Below are positions 1-9,830 of a stretch of DNA of 64,000 bases, piece after piece; positions within the stretch are counted from its first letter, which is position 1; the number at the start of each line of letters is the position of its first letter. The stretch spans positions 310,001 through 374,000 of the forward strand of contig JANBVO010000017.1 in the NCBI GenBank assembly GCA_030052745.1, written 5' to 3'. Source of the stretch: Pleurostoma richardsiae. Lineage: Eukaryota > Ascomycota > Sordariomycetes > Calosphaeriales > Pleurostomataceae. Both the position numbers and the translations under genes were made by a program. The notes beneath the pieces were generated by a model. That model saw nothing but the letters and a program-made list of their open reading frames with translations, made no database searches and was not told the DNA's origin.

Positions 1-956
1 AGTGAGTTCCAAGAGACCATCATCCAGGCACTGGACTACTTATCTGACCATCACGACAAAGTATGATCACAACCATAACCAAAGGACTTTCCGATGGAGC
101 GCCCCCTGAGTTTTGGGTAACTGTCGCGGACGAGTTGTTTGAGAATGTTCAGGGACTCCTAGAGCCCATCAATTTCTTCATGTCGAACCGCGCAGAAAAC
201 GAGGGATTCTCCGCGATGTTGGTACGATGCCCCGATCGCTCCCTCATCCACCGTAGTGGTTATGATTATACCATCTTTCTAACCGAGAACTATTAGCTCT
301 TTTCTCTCTACGTGTCTGGAACATTGTCCTTGCAGCTGCTTAAGACTCCAAGCCGTAAGTTCGACCTCTGCTCACGAATCTTTCTCGGCACAATACTCAC
401 ATAGCCAAGTCTGTCCACGTTTGGCGTCTACGGCCCAGGGAAACCTGACTCGAGCTCTGGAGATGCTCGTGGAGTGGCAAAACACGTGGCCGCTCGCATC
501 GCGGTGGCTGGTCCTTCTCAGGAAAGCTGCGGCGTCCGTTCACCACGGAAACCCCAGAACTGAAGTGGCTGTGAGTCGCCCATTATTTGGCCACGTCGGT
601 CTCCTCAACTAATTGGGAAGCAGCGCCAGCCGAGCACAGAGCCAGTACTTAATGTAGACCTGGGTGGGGAGATTAGCGACACTCGACCGTCGCACAGAAG
701 TCTGGAGATGCTGAGCGAGGCTGCGGCGACAACCGCGAGGAGGGACGAGAGAAACAGTGAGGAGCACGATGTACCGAAGCATATTACGAAGAGCCGGCGC
801 ATGGCCTCATCAGGAGGCAATGAACTCGGCTATGAACTCGGTAGTGACTTGTCATTTGAAACAGAGTTGACGGAATTTCTGGGCAATGGGAATTATGGGA
901 TGATAGATGTTTGGGTGCCTTTTGAAAACGATATCAGCTGGGGATATGCTTTCTAG
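1..956 (+). CDS. Fungal Zn2Cys6-type transcription factor, C-terminal part (partial, 5' end outside window)
   Basis: The 3' end of a multi-exon gene that enters from the left edge. The proposed exons are 1-60, 153-221, 297-354, 410-570 and 624-956, separated by introns with GTATGA, GTACGA, GTAAGT and GTGAGT donors. Together they give 227 in-frame codons including a TGA/TAG-free path to the stop at 956. The acceptor at 409 is a weak AAG; the nearby TAG at 404 would shift the frame. The product has a helical stretch (residues RALEMLVEWQNTWPLA and following) resembling the end of the fungal-specific transcription factor middle homology region. After it comes a polar linker and an acidic/aromatic tail (FENDISWGYAF). 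The DNA-binding domain would lie upstream of the window, so the family assignment is an inference from helix pattern and tail only. It sits just upstream of two hydrolase genes it might control. It could also be an unrelated helical protein. Confidence 0.45.
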
Positions 957-1554
957 AGAGGGGTATTCACAATGCAGTGTGTATTTGCGTTTCTTGAAGC
1001 TATCCTAGGTAGTTCAAGACTTGTCAGCCAGTGTCTTTAAAGTCTCTGACCCAAGTGAGAGCAGAGAAAATGAGCGTCAAGATGCTGAATCTCATGCGAT
1101 AGTGCAACAATACAACGTATTGGCTATCGGTTACAACAAGTTCGAGGACCGGATCGTGGAAAGAGTCACAAACATAGGGGCATGTAGAGGTTTGGGGGCT
1201 GCTGTCGATTCTTCACGCTTTCGTGCTATGGTCTTAGGCTCATGGATAGGGGTACACTCACATTAAGCCTTACATGGAAAGAAGTGAATGAGCCATGACT
1301 ACAATAGCCTATAACCAACTCCACGCTTATCGAGGTGCTCCGTCTCCGCCAAATAGGAGCCGGCCGGGGAAGAAACTGCCGGCCGGACCGGATCCCGTCC
1401 TCCTGTGGATGGAGGCGCCGTGCTGTGCCCAGCCTGCATTATAGGTCCTGCATGAGTAACAAGACGCAGTTCTCTAGTCCATTCTTTTACCTAGACGTGG
1501 ATCGGATTCCGTTCGTCTTACAGTCCTCAAACAGTCCTTACCGCATCGATAAAG
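957..1554. other. Intergenic region with paired CCGGCCGG motifs
   Basis: About 600 bases between the regulator fragment and the isochorismatase-fold gene. Small open frames here (for example 1021-1266) have no recognisable domain. The notable content is two copies of the self-complementary octamer CCGGCCGG at 1360-1367 and 1379-1386, described separately. Nothing else is seen. Confidence 0.6.
1359..1387. promoter_or_regulatory. Two GCCGGCCGG elements upstream of the isochorismatase-fold gene
   Basis: The nonamer GCCGGCCGG occurs at 1359-1367 and again at 1378-1386, 19 bases start to start, ending 169 bases before the ATG at 1555. The second copy lies in the 14-mer AACTGCCGGCCGGA (1374-1387). 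That 14-mer is repeated exactly, in the opposite orientation, upstream of the neighbouring hydrolase (2542-2555). Zn2Cys6 proteins typically bind CGG/CCG half-sites, and two such genes flank the pair. The regulatory role is therefore a reasonable inference but unproven. Confidence 0.4.
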
Positions 1555-2226
1555 ATGTCAACTGCGCTCGTCGAATCCCATCCCTACTTCGCCGCCTCCA
1601 AAGCGGCGGGCTTCCACCAGCGCCTGGGCTGGGGCAGCAAGCCCGCCCTCGTCCTCATCGACGTGTGCCGCGCCTACTGGGCCGAGGAGTCCTCGCTCTC
1701 CCTCCTGTCCAACCCCGCCGGCGCATCCTCCCCCGACAGCATGATCCGCCTGCTCGCGGCGGCCCGCGCCGGCGGCATCCCGGTGGTATGGTGCCAGGTG
1801 CGGTACACACACCCGACCATGGTGGACGGCGGCGTCATGTACAAGAAGTCGCCCGGCATCTCCATCTGGCAGGACGGCGACACGCGCGGCATGGACGCGT
1901 GGATGCCGGGGCTGACGCCCGACTGGGACAACGAGACGGTGGTGCTCAAGAGGAACCCGAGCGGGTTCCTGGCAACGAACCTGCTGGGTCAGCTGAATGC
2001 TCTGGGCGTGGACACGATCGTGTTGTGTGGGGTGAGCACGAGCGGGTGCGTCAGGGCGACGGCAGTCGATGCCTGCGGGTACGGGTTCCGGTGCATGGTT
2101 GTGGAAGAGGCCAGCGGGGACAGGAGTGTTGAGATCCAGAGGGCGACACTGTTCGATTTGGATGCGAGGTTTGCGGATGTTGTCGGAGAGGCCGAGGCGG
2201 TCGAGAAGATGAAGCAAGGTTGGTAG
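1555..2226 (+). CDS. Isochorismatase-fold cysteine hydrolase (N-carbamoylsarcosine amidase-like)
   Basis: A single-exon gene of 223 residues, the usual length for the isochorismatase-like hydrolase family. The catalytic triad is visible: Asp36 in ALVLIDVCRAYW, Lys132 in VVLKRNPSGF, and the nucleophilic Cys165 in GVSTSGCVRATAVDA, followed by the family's cis-peptide and oxyanion region. Members cleave C-N bonds in small amides (nicotinamide, N-carbamoylsarcosine, ureido compounds) or vinyl ethers. The STSGCVRATA context is most like the N-carbamoylsarcosine amidase branch, but the substrate cannot be read from sequence. No signal peptide is present, so the enzyme is cytosolic. The next gene downstream on the same strand is an alpha/beta hydrolase with a shared promoter motif, which suggests a common catabolic task such as opening and trimming an amide or ester. 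Confidence 0.9.
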   Translation: MSTALVESHPYFAASKAAGFHQRLGWGSKPALVLIDVCRAYWAEESSLSLLSNPAGASSPDSMIRLLAAARAGGIPVVWCQVRYTHPTMVDGGVMYKKSPGISIWQDGDTRGMDAWMPGLTPDWDNETVVLKRNPSGFLATNLLGQLNALGVDTIVLCGVSTSGCVRATAVDACGYGFRCMVVEEASGDRSVEIQRATLFDLDARFADVVGEAEAVEKMKQGW

Positions 2227-2714
2227 CGGGGCGCTACATAAGACGTCTGGAAGGCATTTTCTTCCTTACATCTGCCGACCTTCCTTTCTCCTTGTCCCGT
2301 GGTGATTTGCGCATCAATGAGGCTGTAGCGGGAAAGCTGCAGATTCAATGCACCAACCAAAACTTGCTATCTAGCTACCTATCTGCCAACCTACTGACGG
2401 GCTGATGTGCCTAGACGTCTGTATTGCGATTCAGACAGTTCACCAGCGGCCAATTCTTCGCATTAAGAACATTCGCGGACCCGCTCCGCTCATAGTTAAC
2501 TTATTGAGTTTGCCGGTCGCAGTAGAAATCGGCGTGCCGGATCCGGCCGGCAGTTGCCGGTTTTCTGCGCCAAACCCGTAGAACCGGCGCCGTTGACCAG
2601 AAAGTTATGGGTCTAATTCTTTGCCAGACCGGCAACCGATGTATATCTTTAAACCTCACAACACAAAAACCTTGAACTTGAAGAAGTGCTGGATAGTCAA
2701 GGATAGTCGTCAGG
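2227..2714. other. Intergenic region upstream of the alpha/beta hydrolase
   Basis: About 490 bases holding the 3' flank of the isochorismatase-fold gene and the promoter of the next gene. It contains a CCGGCCGG element at 2543-2550 with additional CCGG half-sites on either side. No gene is seen. Confidence 0.6.
2542..2555 (-). promoter_or_regulatory. Inverted copy of the 14-bp CCGGCCGG-containing motif
   Basis: The reverse complement reads AACTGCCGGCCGGA, identical over 14 bases to 1374-1387. It ends about 160 bases before the ATG at 2715, almost the same distance as the first copy from its gene. It is flanked by more CCGG half-sites (2537-2540 and 2557-2560). It is a candidate operator for a Zn2Cys6 regulator. 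Confidence 0.4.
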
Positions 2715-3980
2715 ATGGCAGAAGAAAGGACCGTTTTCCAGCCGCTGGATCCATCCATCAGGCCCAAGTTGGACCCCGAATACGTCAAACTCCACGACGA
2801 TGTTTTGCAGTACTGCCCTAGAAGCGAAACGGTGCCGTGGACGCCTGAATCCCGGAGTAAACAGGGTCCGATGGCCGGTGGAGGCATGAAGGACGTGGAA
2901 GTCGGCGAGGTCTTCGATAAGGATGTCGAGAACTACCAGGTCAGGGTCTTCGTCCCTGAAGGGAAGCCTCCCGTTGACGGTTGGCCTTGCTTAGTATACG
3001 TGAGCCCTTAGCAGCCCAAGCACCTCTACCGAGTACGGGAAATCACTGACTCAGCTATCAAGTTTCACGGGGGCGGTTGGGTTATAGGCGGTCTCAACAG
3101 CGAGAATGGCTTTTTGAGGCATATCTGCAAATGTGGGTCAAATCACTCCTAATAGAAGTTGACGATACTAAGAAAAGCAACTAGACCTTGGATGCGTTGT
3201 TGTCTCGATCAATTATAGACACGCTCCGGAGCACGTGTACCCGACGGCGATCGACGACTCCTATGCCGGTTTCCGATGGGTTGTCTCGCCAGAGACAGCG
3301 ACCGCACTCTCCATCAACTCCTCGCGGGTAGCTGTAGGCGGCTTATCTGCGTGAGTTATCACTTCAGTATCATTCTAAAAGGGTTGCGAAACTGACTTTT
3401 CCAGCGGTGGAGGCCTCGCTGCTATAGTTGCCATGAAGGCGGCGCAGGACCCGACGGTCCCGGCTCCGTTGGTGTTCCAGATGCTCATATGCCCTGTGAT
3501 AGATAACAGCGCAACGGCGGAAACAGTCTGGTCGACGTCACGGCATTCTCCGTGGCTTACGCCAACGCGGATGACTTGGTATCGCCAAAAGTATTTCACG
3601 AATAGCTCCGATGTCCGGAACTGGGATGCGTCCCCGAACTTCGCTCCCCCCGAGGTCATGGCCAAGAGCCCCACGACGTTCGTGGCAGTAGCAGAATGTG
3701 ATCTGCTCGCACCCGAGGCCTTGAAATATGGAGAGTCACTGAAAGCTGTTGGAGTTGACACTGAAGTGAAGATCTACAAAGGCGCCACTCACTCTGTCTT
3801 GATTCTTGCCGGGTAAGTCTTCAAGCGCTTAATCGCCGAAGCTTGCCATGACAGGCGCTAATAGACCCATATAGAATCCACCAGGTCGGGAAACGACTGG
3901 TTCACGATGCCTGCACATCTCTGGGAAAGGTTCTGGGTATTTCATATAGTCCCGAGGAAGCACCTGTCCTAGGTAAGTAG
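2715..3980 (+). CDS. Alpha/beta hydrolase, GDXG/hormone-sensitive-lipase type
   Basis: Five exons (2715-2999, 3063-3132, 3185-3350, 3405-3812, 3875-3980) give a 344-residue protein. All four introns have GT..AG borders and the frame closes exactly. The oxyanion-hole motif HGGGW is at residues 97-101. The nucleophile elbow is GLSAGG with Ser173, and Asp273 (CDLLAPE) and His303 (GATHSV) complete the expected triad. The common GDSAGG motif is here GLSAGG. This family hydrolyses short-chain esters, lactones and carbamates; the protein has no signal peptide, so it should be cytosolic. It follows the isochorismatase-fold gene on the same strand and is convergent with a C6 regulator gene ending at 4211. 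A role in degrading a xenobiotic or plant compound together with the isochorismatase-fold enzyme is an inference. Confidence 0.92.
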
Positions 3981-4210
3981 GCAACACTAAGCTGCCGCGG
4001 GCCGGTTGAAGCAACGCTGCACAATATTATAGTAAGCTTCTCCATGCCGGGTCGCAGAGTTGCTCAAGTGTGTCATTGGCTGGCCAGATAGAAGCCATCA
4101 ATGATAACATATATGTGAAAACCAATGTCCAACCTTTGACTCCACAATATCAGATCATCAGGCATTTGTTGCCTTCCGTAAGTCATGACGGTCATGATAG
4201 ACAGCACATT

Positions 4211-5724
4211 TCAGACCAAGAGGCCACCTTTACCTCTTCCTTCTGCTGTTCTAAACCTGCTGCATACCTGCTGGCCATTGCAGGATCCCACTACCAGCAT
4301 GGTTCGTCGCTTGTGGATCTTGCGATGAAGACGCATCCCTTCTTCATCCACAGGCTCTTCGTCGGCGTCCGGGTCTGGCCATGATACACTCCCTGGCATG
4401 TCCTGCTGGAGGATGTCTGGACAGGGCACTGCGATTGGTGGTGATATATTATGGTGCTCTGCTGGCTGGCTATCCGAGAACGGCGTCACTGCTCGAGTAG
4501 TGGCCTCGCGAGGCTGTGGATCCGGGACTATCATCTGAGCCCAGAGGAAGTTCTCCTGTAGGTTCCACCGTCGTGTGGCGTTCTCGACAACCACCCGTTC
4601 CTTTGCGGTGTTAAGTTTGTGGCCTATCATTGAGCCCAAGAATATGAGGTAATGAGCGAGCATCACACAAAGATGCTCCTTCATCAAGACCCATAGGGTC
4701 GGGCTTTGCTGTAGGTTGTGCCCCAGCATGTCCGCAGGGAATTCTGGCGATGCGGTGACTTGCGTTGAATACCCGACGCCGAGAATGGTCCCGAACACCA
4801 CCAAGAACAGGGCCTGCAGGGTCCTCTTGTTGGATGCGGATAGCGCTTGAGGTGCTAGTGCTCTCTCGAGCCGACCAAGTAGCTCTGAGCCCGAGGCGTA
4901 GGTGATGATGTGCAGGTCCTTCCACGACAGGCGGTCTTTATCGTGTGCCTCAGCATCAATCCAGCCAGTGTGGGCCAGGGTGACTGCGAGGAGAAAGCGG
5001 CGGAAGCTATCGGTGATCTGCCCATCCAAGGTGCCCTGGACAGCGTCGGCAAAGGCCTGAGAGGTGAGCATTCCAACCATACTAGACTGTCCCGACCCTC
5101 CCCCTTGCTCGGCCAATATCAAGTTCATGACGTGACCAGTCGTCCCTTCCATGTCAAATGCTGGCTGCAGCGTCGACAGCGCCAGCTTCGCATCTAGGGC
5201 ATCTGTCTTAGCCCTAAGAGCGATTGGATTATACGGTCCTTGTGTCCGGTTAGCTTCCTTATATACCAACAATCTCTCTGAGAGTAGGAGCATACGGTGT
5301 TGAAAGATGTTGACGTCGGCAATTTGCGTCCTGACGCAATAACAGAAAGAGAGGACCTTTCTCTCATTGCCCTTGATAGCTGAGGACAGGCACGGGCCGC
5401 ATGGATCCTCGGGTGAGCACTTTGCACGTCTATTAGCCATCACTTCTTCCGGATAATCGAGACCAGCGCGCGCACTTTGACCTTGGATAGGCGGCATCGA
5501 AGACAAGCCCCTCTCAGTCGCATCTCCTTCATCCTCTCCAGTTCTTCAGCGGTCAATGCCGGCCTCGTCGACGCCTGGGTTCCGAGGAATCCGGCCTGGT
5601 ATCTCTCTTGCCCGGTGCTGGAGCCCTGCCCCGTGGCGTCCGGAGTTCCTGGTTCTGTAGCCATGCTGTGCTGCTGGCCGCCTGGGGGAGTGCCAGTGGC
5701 TCCTCCCGGCCGGTTGTGCTCCAT
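4211..5724 (-). CDS. Zn(II)2Cys6 transcription factor
   Basis: Two exons (5724-5476 and 5419-4211) with one 56-nt intron that splits the zinc cluster exactly after its KVK motif; the product is 485 residues. Cysteines fall at 74, 77, 84, 90, 93 and 109. The last spacing is 15 residues, longer than the 6-8 of Gal4 but familiar in one fungal sub-group. A short N-terminal Gly/Thr/Pro-rich segment precedes the DNA-binding domain. The rest is helical and would include the regulatory region, and the tail is acidic (DPDADEEPVDEEG). It acts in the nucleus. It is convergent with the alpha/beta hydrolase gene, and with the regulator fragment at 1-956 it brackets the two hydrolase genes. It is therefore a candidate pathway-specific regulator. 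The ATG at 5724 is the first in frame; a CCGGCCGG octamer lies inside the early coding region (5706-5713). Confidence 0.82.
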
Positions 5725-6785
5725 TTGGTCGTTTTCGACATCGGGAGACGGTGCCCTAGAGGGGGATCAAGCTTTCTTCTCTTTGTTATTTATTCAGGTT
5801 TTTGAGGCTCTTCTAGGCCTCTAGCCCGGTCGTCAAAACCGGATGTGGATGTGGGCGTGAGGGCGAGCTTATTGACGCATTGAGCGCCTCGCTGCACGCC
5901 CGTTGCAAAATGCCACATCGATCCAATGGGAGCGGGCGCCTCCGTGTCACCAGCCAACACTGCCCTGCATTTTCGGGGTGCGGTCCGGACGCGATTGGCC
6001 TCGCTTAGCGAGGTTCAGCTGGGCTGGCATTTGCCTATCGACGAACAGGCAAGGGGCTGCTTCAGCGGTCTGGGCCGGTCTCCGGCCTACCGCCAATCAG
6101 GCTACGGCGATGCTTCCATCTCAGCTGAAAGAAGCTCGTGATCGAGACGGCACCCAGCGCCTCATGACGAAAGGCTCTGCCGAGACTCGACGGACTCGAC
6201 GGGCGCCCGCATCAAAGGATCTGCCGTGCGCTGAATGACGGCCGCCACACACCATTAAAAACCTGATCCGGCATGCCTCATGCAGAAGCAAGCCACATAT
6301 GCCCACTAACTTACGGCATCGAGACTTTGTTTTCTCTTCCAGTTCAGCTACCTACCTATGCAAGATTGTCTCAAAGGCAACACTAACTCACTATCTACTA
6401 GCTCACCCCACACTTTTTGGGCGCAAGAGATTTGTAAGAAAAGAAAAGAGTCATAAGGGAGAGAACGTTCCATGTTGATGTCTGATGCCTGAGGTCTGTT
6501 GCTCGCAATGCAACGCATCACGGTTCTTATCAGGAATCGCGCTCTGTGTTCTTGAAGTGTTGCCTGCCTGTTAGCTACCTAGCCAGGCAGGTAGGACTGC
6601 ATTGCACGGTTACACTTCGCCGTGTGAGTCAAATGCTCAATTGAAGGAACGCTTGCACTATGGTCACGATGTGACTCTCAGAAGCGAGAATCCGCACGGA
6701 AGTATAAAGCCAGCATGCTGTATTCCTTGTGTGTCGCGGACGTCGTCGGCAGACGATATGAAGGATCTCAAAGGTTCCCGCAATC
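5725..6785. other. Divergent intergenic region, 1.06 kb
   Basis: The shared upstream region of the C6 regulator (minus strand) and the unknown gene at 6786 (plus strand). It holds two short perfect inverted repeats: CCTCGC-TTA-GCGAGG at 5999-6013 and GGCCGG-TCT-CCGGCC at 6073-6087. The second contains CGG-N3-CCG, a plausible C6 binding arrangement and perhaps autoregulatory. Short open frames show no domain. Confidence 0.5.
6073..6087. promoter_or_regulatory. Inverted repeat containing CGG-N3-CCG
   Basis: Six-base arms GGCCGG and CCGGCC are separated by TCT, about 350 bases upstream of the C6 regulator start at 5724. The CGG-N3-CCG arrangement is compatible with a dimeric Zn2Cys6 site. Function is inferred from the motif only. 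Confidence 0.3.
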
Positions 6786-7454
6786 ATGAAGTCTTTCCGC
6801 AAGATACTCGGCCGCACCAACAGGGGCGCGGCTCCGGCTGCGACTCCTACAGAAGGCCCTCATGACTCTGACACCGCCGCTGCTCAAGGCGAAGGCCGGA
6901 CCTTTGTGTCGCCCGATCCTTGGGAGTCGAGCGCCGCACTCGAGGCGGCAAAGGAGCACACGCGCCAACTCGCTACCCGAAACCCCGACCTGCTCCGCAT
7001 GATGATGCGCGCCGGCGCCTTCGAGGCGCCAAAGGCATGGCTGCAAGCGAACTACCCCGGCACCGAGATAATCGACACCGGCCCCTTCCCGACACCTATC
7101 AAGGGTCTAGAGATCGGGCCCGACGACACGCGGCTGTACCTCGTACGACAGCCGCAAGACGCGACCAAGAGCGGACTGCGCGTCGTCAAACTGGTAGTGA
7201 TACCGCCGGAGGGAGACAACGGGCCGACCTTGCCGGTCGCTGGAGGCGCCTTGGAGACACCGGAGATCAAGGCCGCCGAGGATGCGCTGCTAGAGCTGTT
7301 GATGAAATGGCATGCCGAGGGCAAGGTTGGGGAGTGTGTCGCCATCATCGGGATGGGGGTCGATATGGAGATATACGACTTCTCGGCGGAGAAAGGCTTT
7401 GTTGACCCTCCTGGGGATTTGCAGTTCGTGACGCAGAAGGTGAGGTTGGACTAA
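6786..7454 (+). CDS. Hypothetical protein, 222 aa
   Basis: A single open frame of 222 residues with codon use like its neighbours. The N-terminus is basic (MKSFRKILGRTNRG) and followed by an Ala/Thr-rich disordered stretch to about residue 40. The rest alternates predicted strands and helices: a helical part around residues 48-85, then a strand-rich part with RLYLVRQPQD and VVKLVVIPPEG, then a long helix (ETPEIKAAEDALLELLMKW) and a final strand pair. There is no signal peptide or membrane segment, and I do not recognise a family. It is a free-standing gene between a regulator and a dioxygenase gene. An N-terminal membrane-proximal or mitochondrial targeting role for the basic leader is possible but not shown. 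Confidence 0.65.
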   Translation: MKSFRKILGRTNRGAAPAATPTEGPHDSDTAAAQGEGRTFVSPDPWESSAALEAAKEHTRQLATRNPDLLRMMMRAGAFEAPKAWLQANYPGTEIIDTGPFPTPIKGLEIGPDDTRLYLVRQPQDATKSGLRVVKLVVIPPEGDNGPTLPVAGGALETPEIKAAEDALLELLMKWHAEGKVGECVAIIGMGVDMEIYDFSAEKGFVDPPGDLQFVTQKVRLD

Positions 7455-7730
7455 TTGGTCGTCGCTGTGAGCCTTGCTGGGTGAACTCGAAGAAGCGCTT
7501 CAATCGTGTATCAGTGATGGCCGGATAGTCAGCATTTCTCTTGCGAATATACCCCTCGTGACCGGCATACGACTTGCATCCTCTACTGCATCAAGCTAGA
7601 TTTTCTCGATGGAAGTGTCGGCCTATACAACTGCACTATCTAGCATATAATATCTATAAACAACACTTAAGAGGATCCGCTCCTCTGTATCGTTGCACTA
7701 ATTAGGACCCGAGAGCGGTCCTTCCTGAGT

Positions 7731-9042
7731 CTAGCCCCTGACGCCGACAAGCCGCATCACAGCCGGTGTCTCTGCCGGCTCATTTCGCGGACGGAGTCGG
7801 TTTGCAGGGTCGACAGAGTCGTCCGGACGGCGCGGAAGGGCGAAGTGGTACCCAGGACGGTCTGCGGGGATCACATTCTGCTGCTATACTGAAGTTAGTG
7901 ACATGATGCGAAGAATACTAATTTCCACGTATTCTTCATTTGATTGACTCACAGGCCAGTGCGTAGTCCCTTTCCGCACCCTGAACACCTCAAGCTTTCT
8001 CTTCAGCTGCTCTTCGGACATCAAAGACCGCGGACAGTAGCACACGTAAGTCGCGAAGCGGATCTGCTCTCCCACAGGGCTTGCGTTCCAGTGGATTGTC
8101 CGGGAGTCCCATACTGCGCGGAGATTAGCTGCGAGTGTCTAGGAGACGGTGCCTGGAAACGCGGGTTGACTCACGGATGAGGTCCCCAGGGTTAGCACAT
8201 ATCTTGACCTCCTCGCAACCATTCTTATAGAACCATGCTGCGTCCTCCTTGGTGTAGTTATATCCGTTCTCACCTACTCCTTGGTCTTGCTCTGGTCGGA
8301 AACCCCCGATGGTGGCGAAGTGCTCCTCATGCTTGAGATGCGAGCCCTTCAGAACACAGAGTCCACCGTCCTGCGGGCCACATGGAGACAGCACCGCGAT
8401 GCCCTGATAAAGCTCGAAGTGGTCGACCTTGCGAGGATCCTGGTCGATGTCTTTTGTTACACAGTTAGAGAAAGAACCGGATTCGCTCAAGGTTGATATT
8501 TATGATTTGCAAGGGAACGCACGCGGCCACGGAGTGGTGGGTTTGATGTCTGTCCGCCCAGTCTTCTCATTGATCGGTAGTGATAGGTTCATACCGTCGA
8601 AGGAGGCGATCAGATCGTCAGTTCCCCAGACTGCCGCGAAGGCTTTCAATATGCCCGGTTGTCTGTAAGAACGACTGTGAGTTTCCGAGCTGACTTGGTC
8701 TGTTTCAACGTCCTTAAACGTCATCATTGCTCACGTTCTGATCTTCCACACGAAATCCTCGTGATTAACTGAATATCTATTATATAGACCGCCCCTGTTT
8801 CCATTAGCCTCTCTCCACGACTGAGTATACAGCGATCTCAAGCCTCACGTTACGCCGTAGGGGAGATGCTCGGCATCCCATGTGGAGCGGTCATCTCGTT
8901 TGAAGCCATGAGGGAAGCTCTCAAGCCACTTCAGCGCTTCCTCACGAAACTCCGCACATGTCTCGTCGGGAATGACACCAGGAACGACGACAAAGCCGTC
9001 TTGCTCGAGTTGAAGGAGCCACGAAGGTTTGGAAATCGCCAT
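7731..9042 (-). CDS. Phytanoyl-CoA dioxygenase (PhyH)-like Fe(II)/2-oxoglutarate oxygenase
   Basis: Six exons (9042-8849, 8794-8735, 8662-8523, 8450-8175, 8113-7953, 7883-7731) give 327 residues with the frame closing exactly. The last acceptor could be 3 bases further on. The facial triad is visible: His132 and Asp134 in PWPHIDQDP, and distal His231 in LWDSRTIHWN, with Arg228 nearby. The N-terminal LEQDGFVVVPGVIP is typical of PhyH proteins. The family hydroxylates CoA esters, alkaloids or polyketide/terpenoid intermediates in secondary metabolism using iron, oxygen and 2-oxoglutarate; the substrate here cannot be inferred. No targeting peptide or C-terminal peroxisomal signal is evident (it ends LVGVRG). 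The gene is divergent from a sugar-porter gene, with a perfect CGG/CCG palindrome 113 bases upstream of its start. Confidence 0.9.
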
Positions 9043-9830
9043 TTCAGGTTAACAATTTTTTCTGTTGGCTTATCAACTGATACCACCTGATAGGAGACGG
9101 TCCTGTCCTGAAATAACCTTGGAGTGCGGGGAGAAAAGGCCGATGACGGCAAACCGGCGGTACCGCCGAGCACCGAAGCCGGTCACACCGGGCGCACGCT
9201 GATGCCCCACGATCCCCCACAGGACGAAGCGCCGCTGACAAGATGGGGGTCATCGGCTGTCCGGAGCCGGTGGGAGGCATCTTGGCGGCCGGAGGAGTCA
9301 GGGATAAATACGGGGCCTCCTTATCTTCTCCTCTTTCCCCAACGCGTCGTCTCACGCACTACGCCGTCGATCCCTTCCTGCGTTGCACCGAAACGGGGCC
9401 AACTGATAACGCCAACGCCGCTCCAACCTCTGGTCTCACGGCCGCCGCTCACTGGTAGCTAATCGAGCGCCTCTCCTGCCACGGTCTAACCGTTCTCGGG
9501 CTGATAAGCCCCCCTCTTGCCTCTGCTCATCGGAGCGAAGAGAGTCAACTTGTCAAGGCGCCGGCTGATACGACGTAACATAAACCATGCAAGTCATCCT
9601 ATTGACGCCCCCATGTAATATCCTCCTTCCCCAGACGGTCTCAGTGGGGGGCTCGGGGCCTCGACGGCGTCGTTGGGGGTTGGAGGCGGACTCCCCTGGG
9701 ACGTGAAGGATCTCGCCGGGGGTTACATCGAGATTGAAGCGCAGAAGTACTTAATCCTTCCTGATGAACAGCACACTCCCCGCTCCTTGGTTCGGCCGCA
9801 GAAAGTTTTGGTTCCTGCATATGCAACACA
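9043..9830. other. Divergent promoter region, dioxygenase and MFS genes
   Basis: About 790 bases between the divergent PhyH-like and MFS genes. It contains the palindrome at 9155-9168 and two GATA-type sites TGATAA at 9404-9409 and 9502-9507, which are the kind bound by nitrogen regulators of the AreA class. No gene is seen; the small open frames here are unsupported. Confidence 0.5.
9155..9168. promoter_or_regulatory. Perfect palindrome CGGCGGTACCGCCG
   Basis: A 14-base perfect palindrome made of CGG/CCG units, 113 bases upstream of the PhyH-like start codon at 9042 and 660 bases upstream of the MFS start. Its make-up fits an inverted Zn2Cys6 half-site pair. Function is inferred only. Confidence 0.4.

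Noticed and set aside
1335-2217. Overlapping 200-265-codon frames around the isochorismatase-fold gene
   Set aside because: The real frame has the intact Asp/Lys/Cys triad. The others are Arg/Pro-rich shadows.
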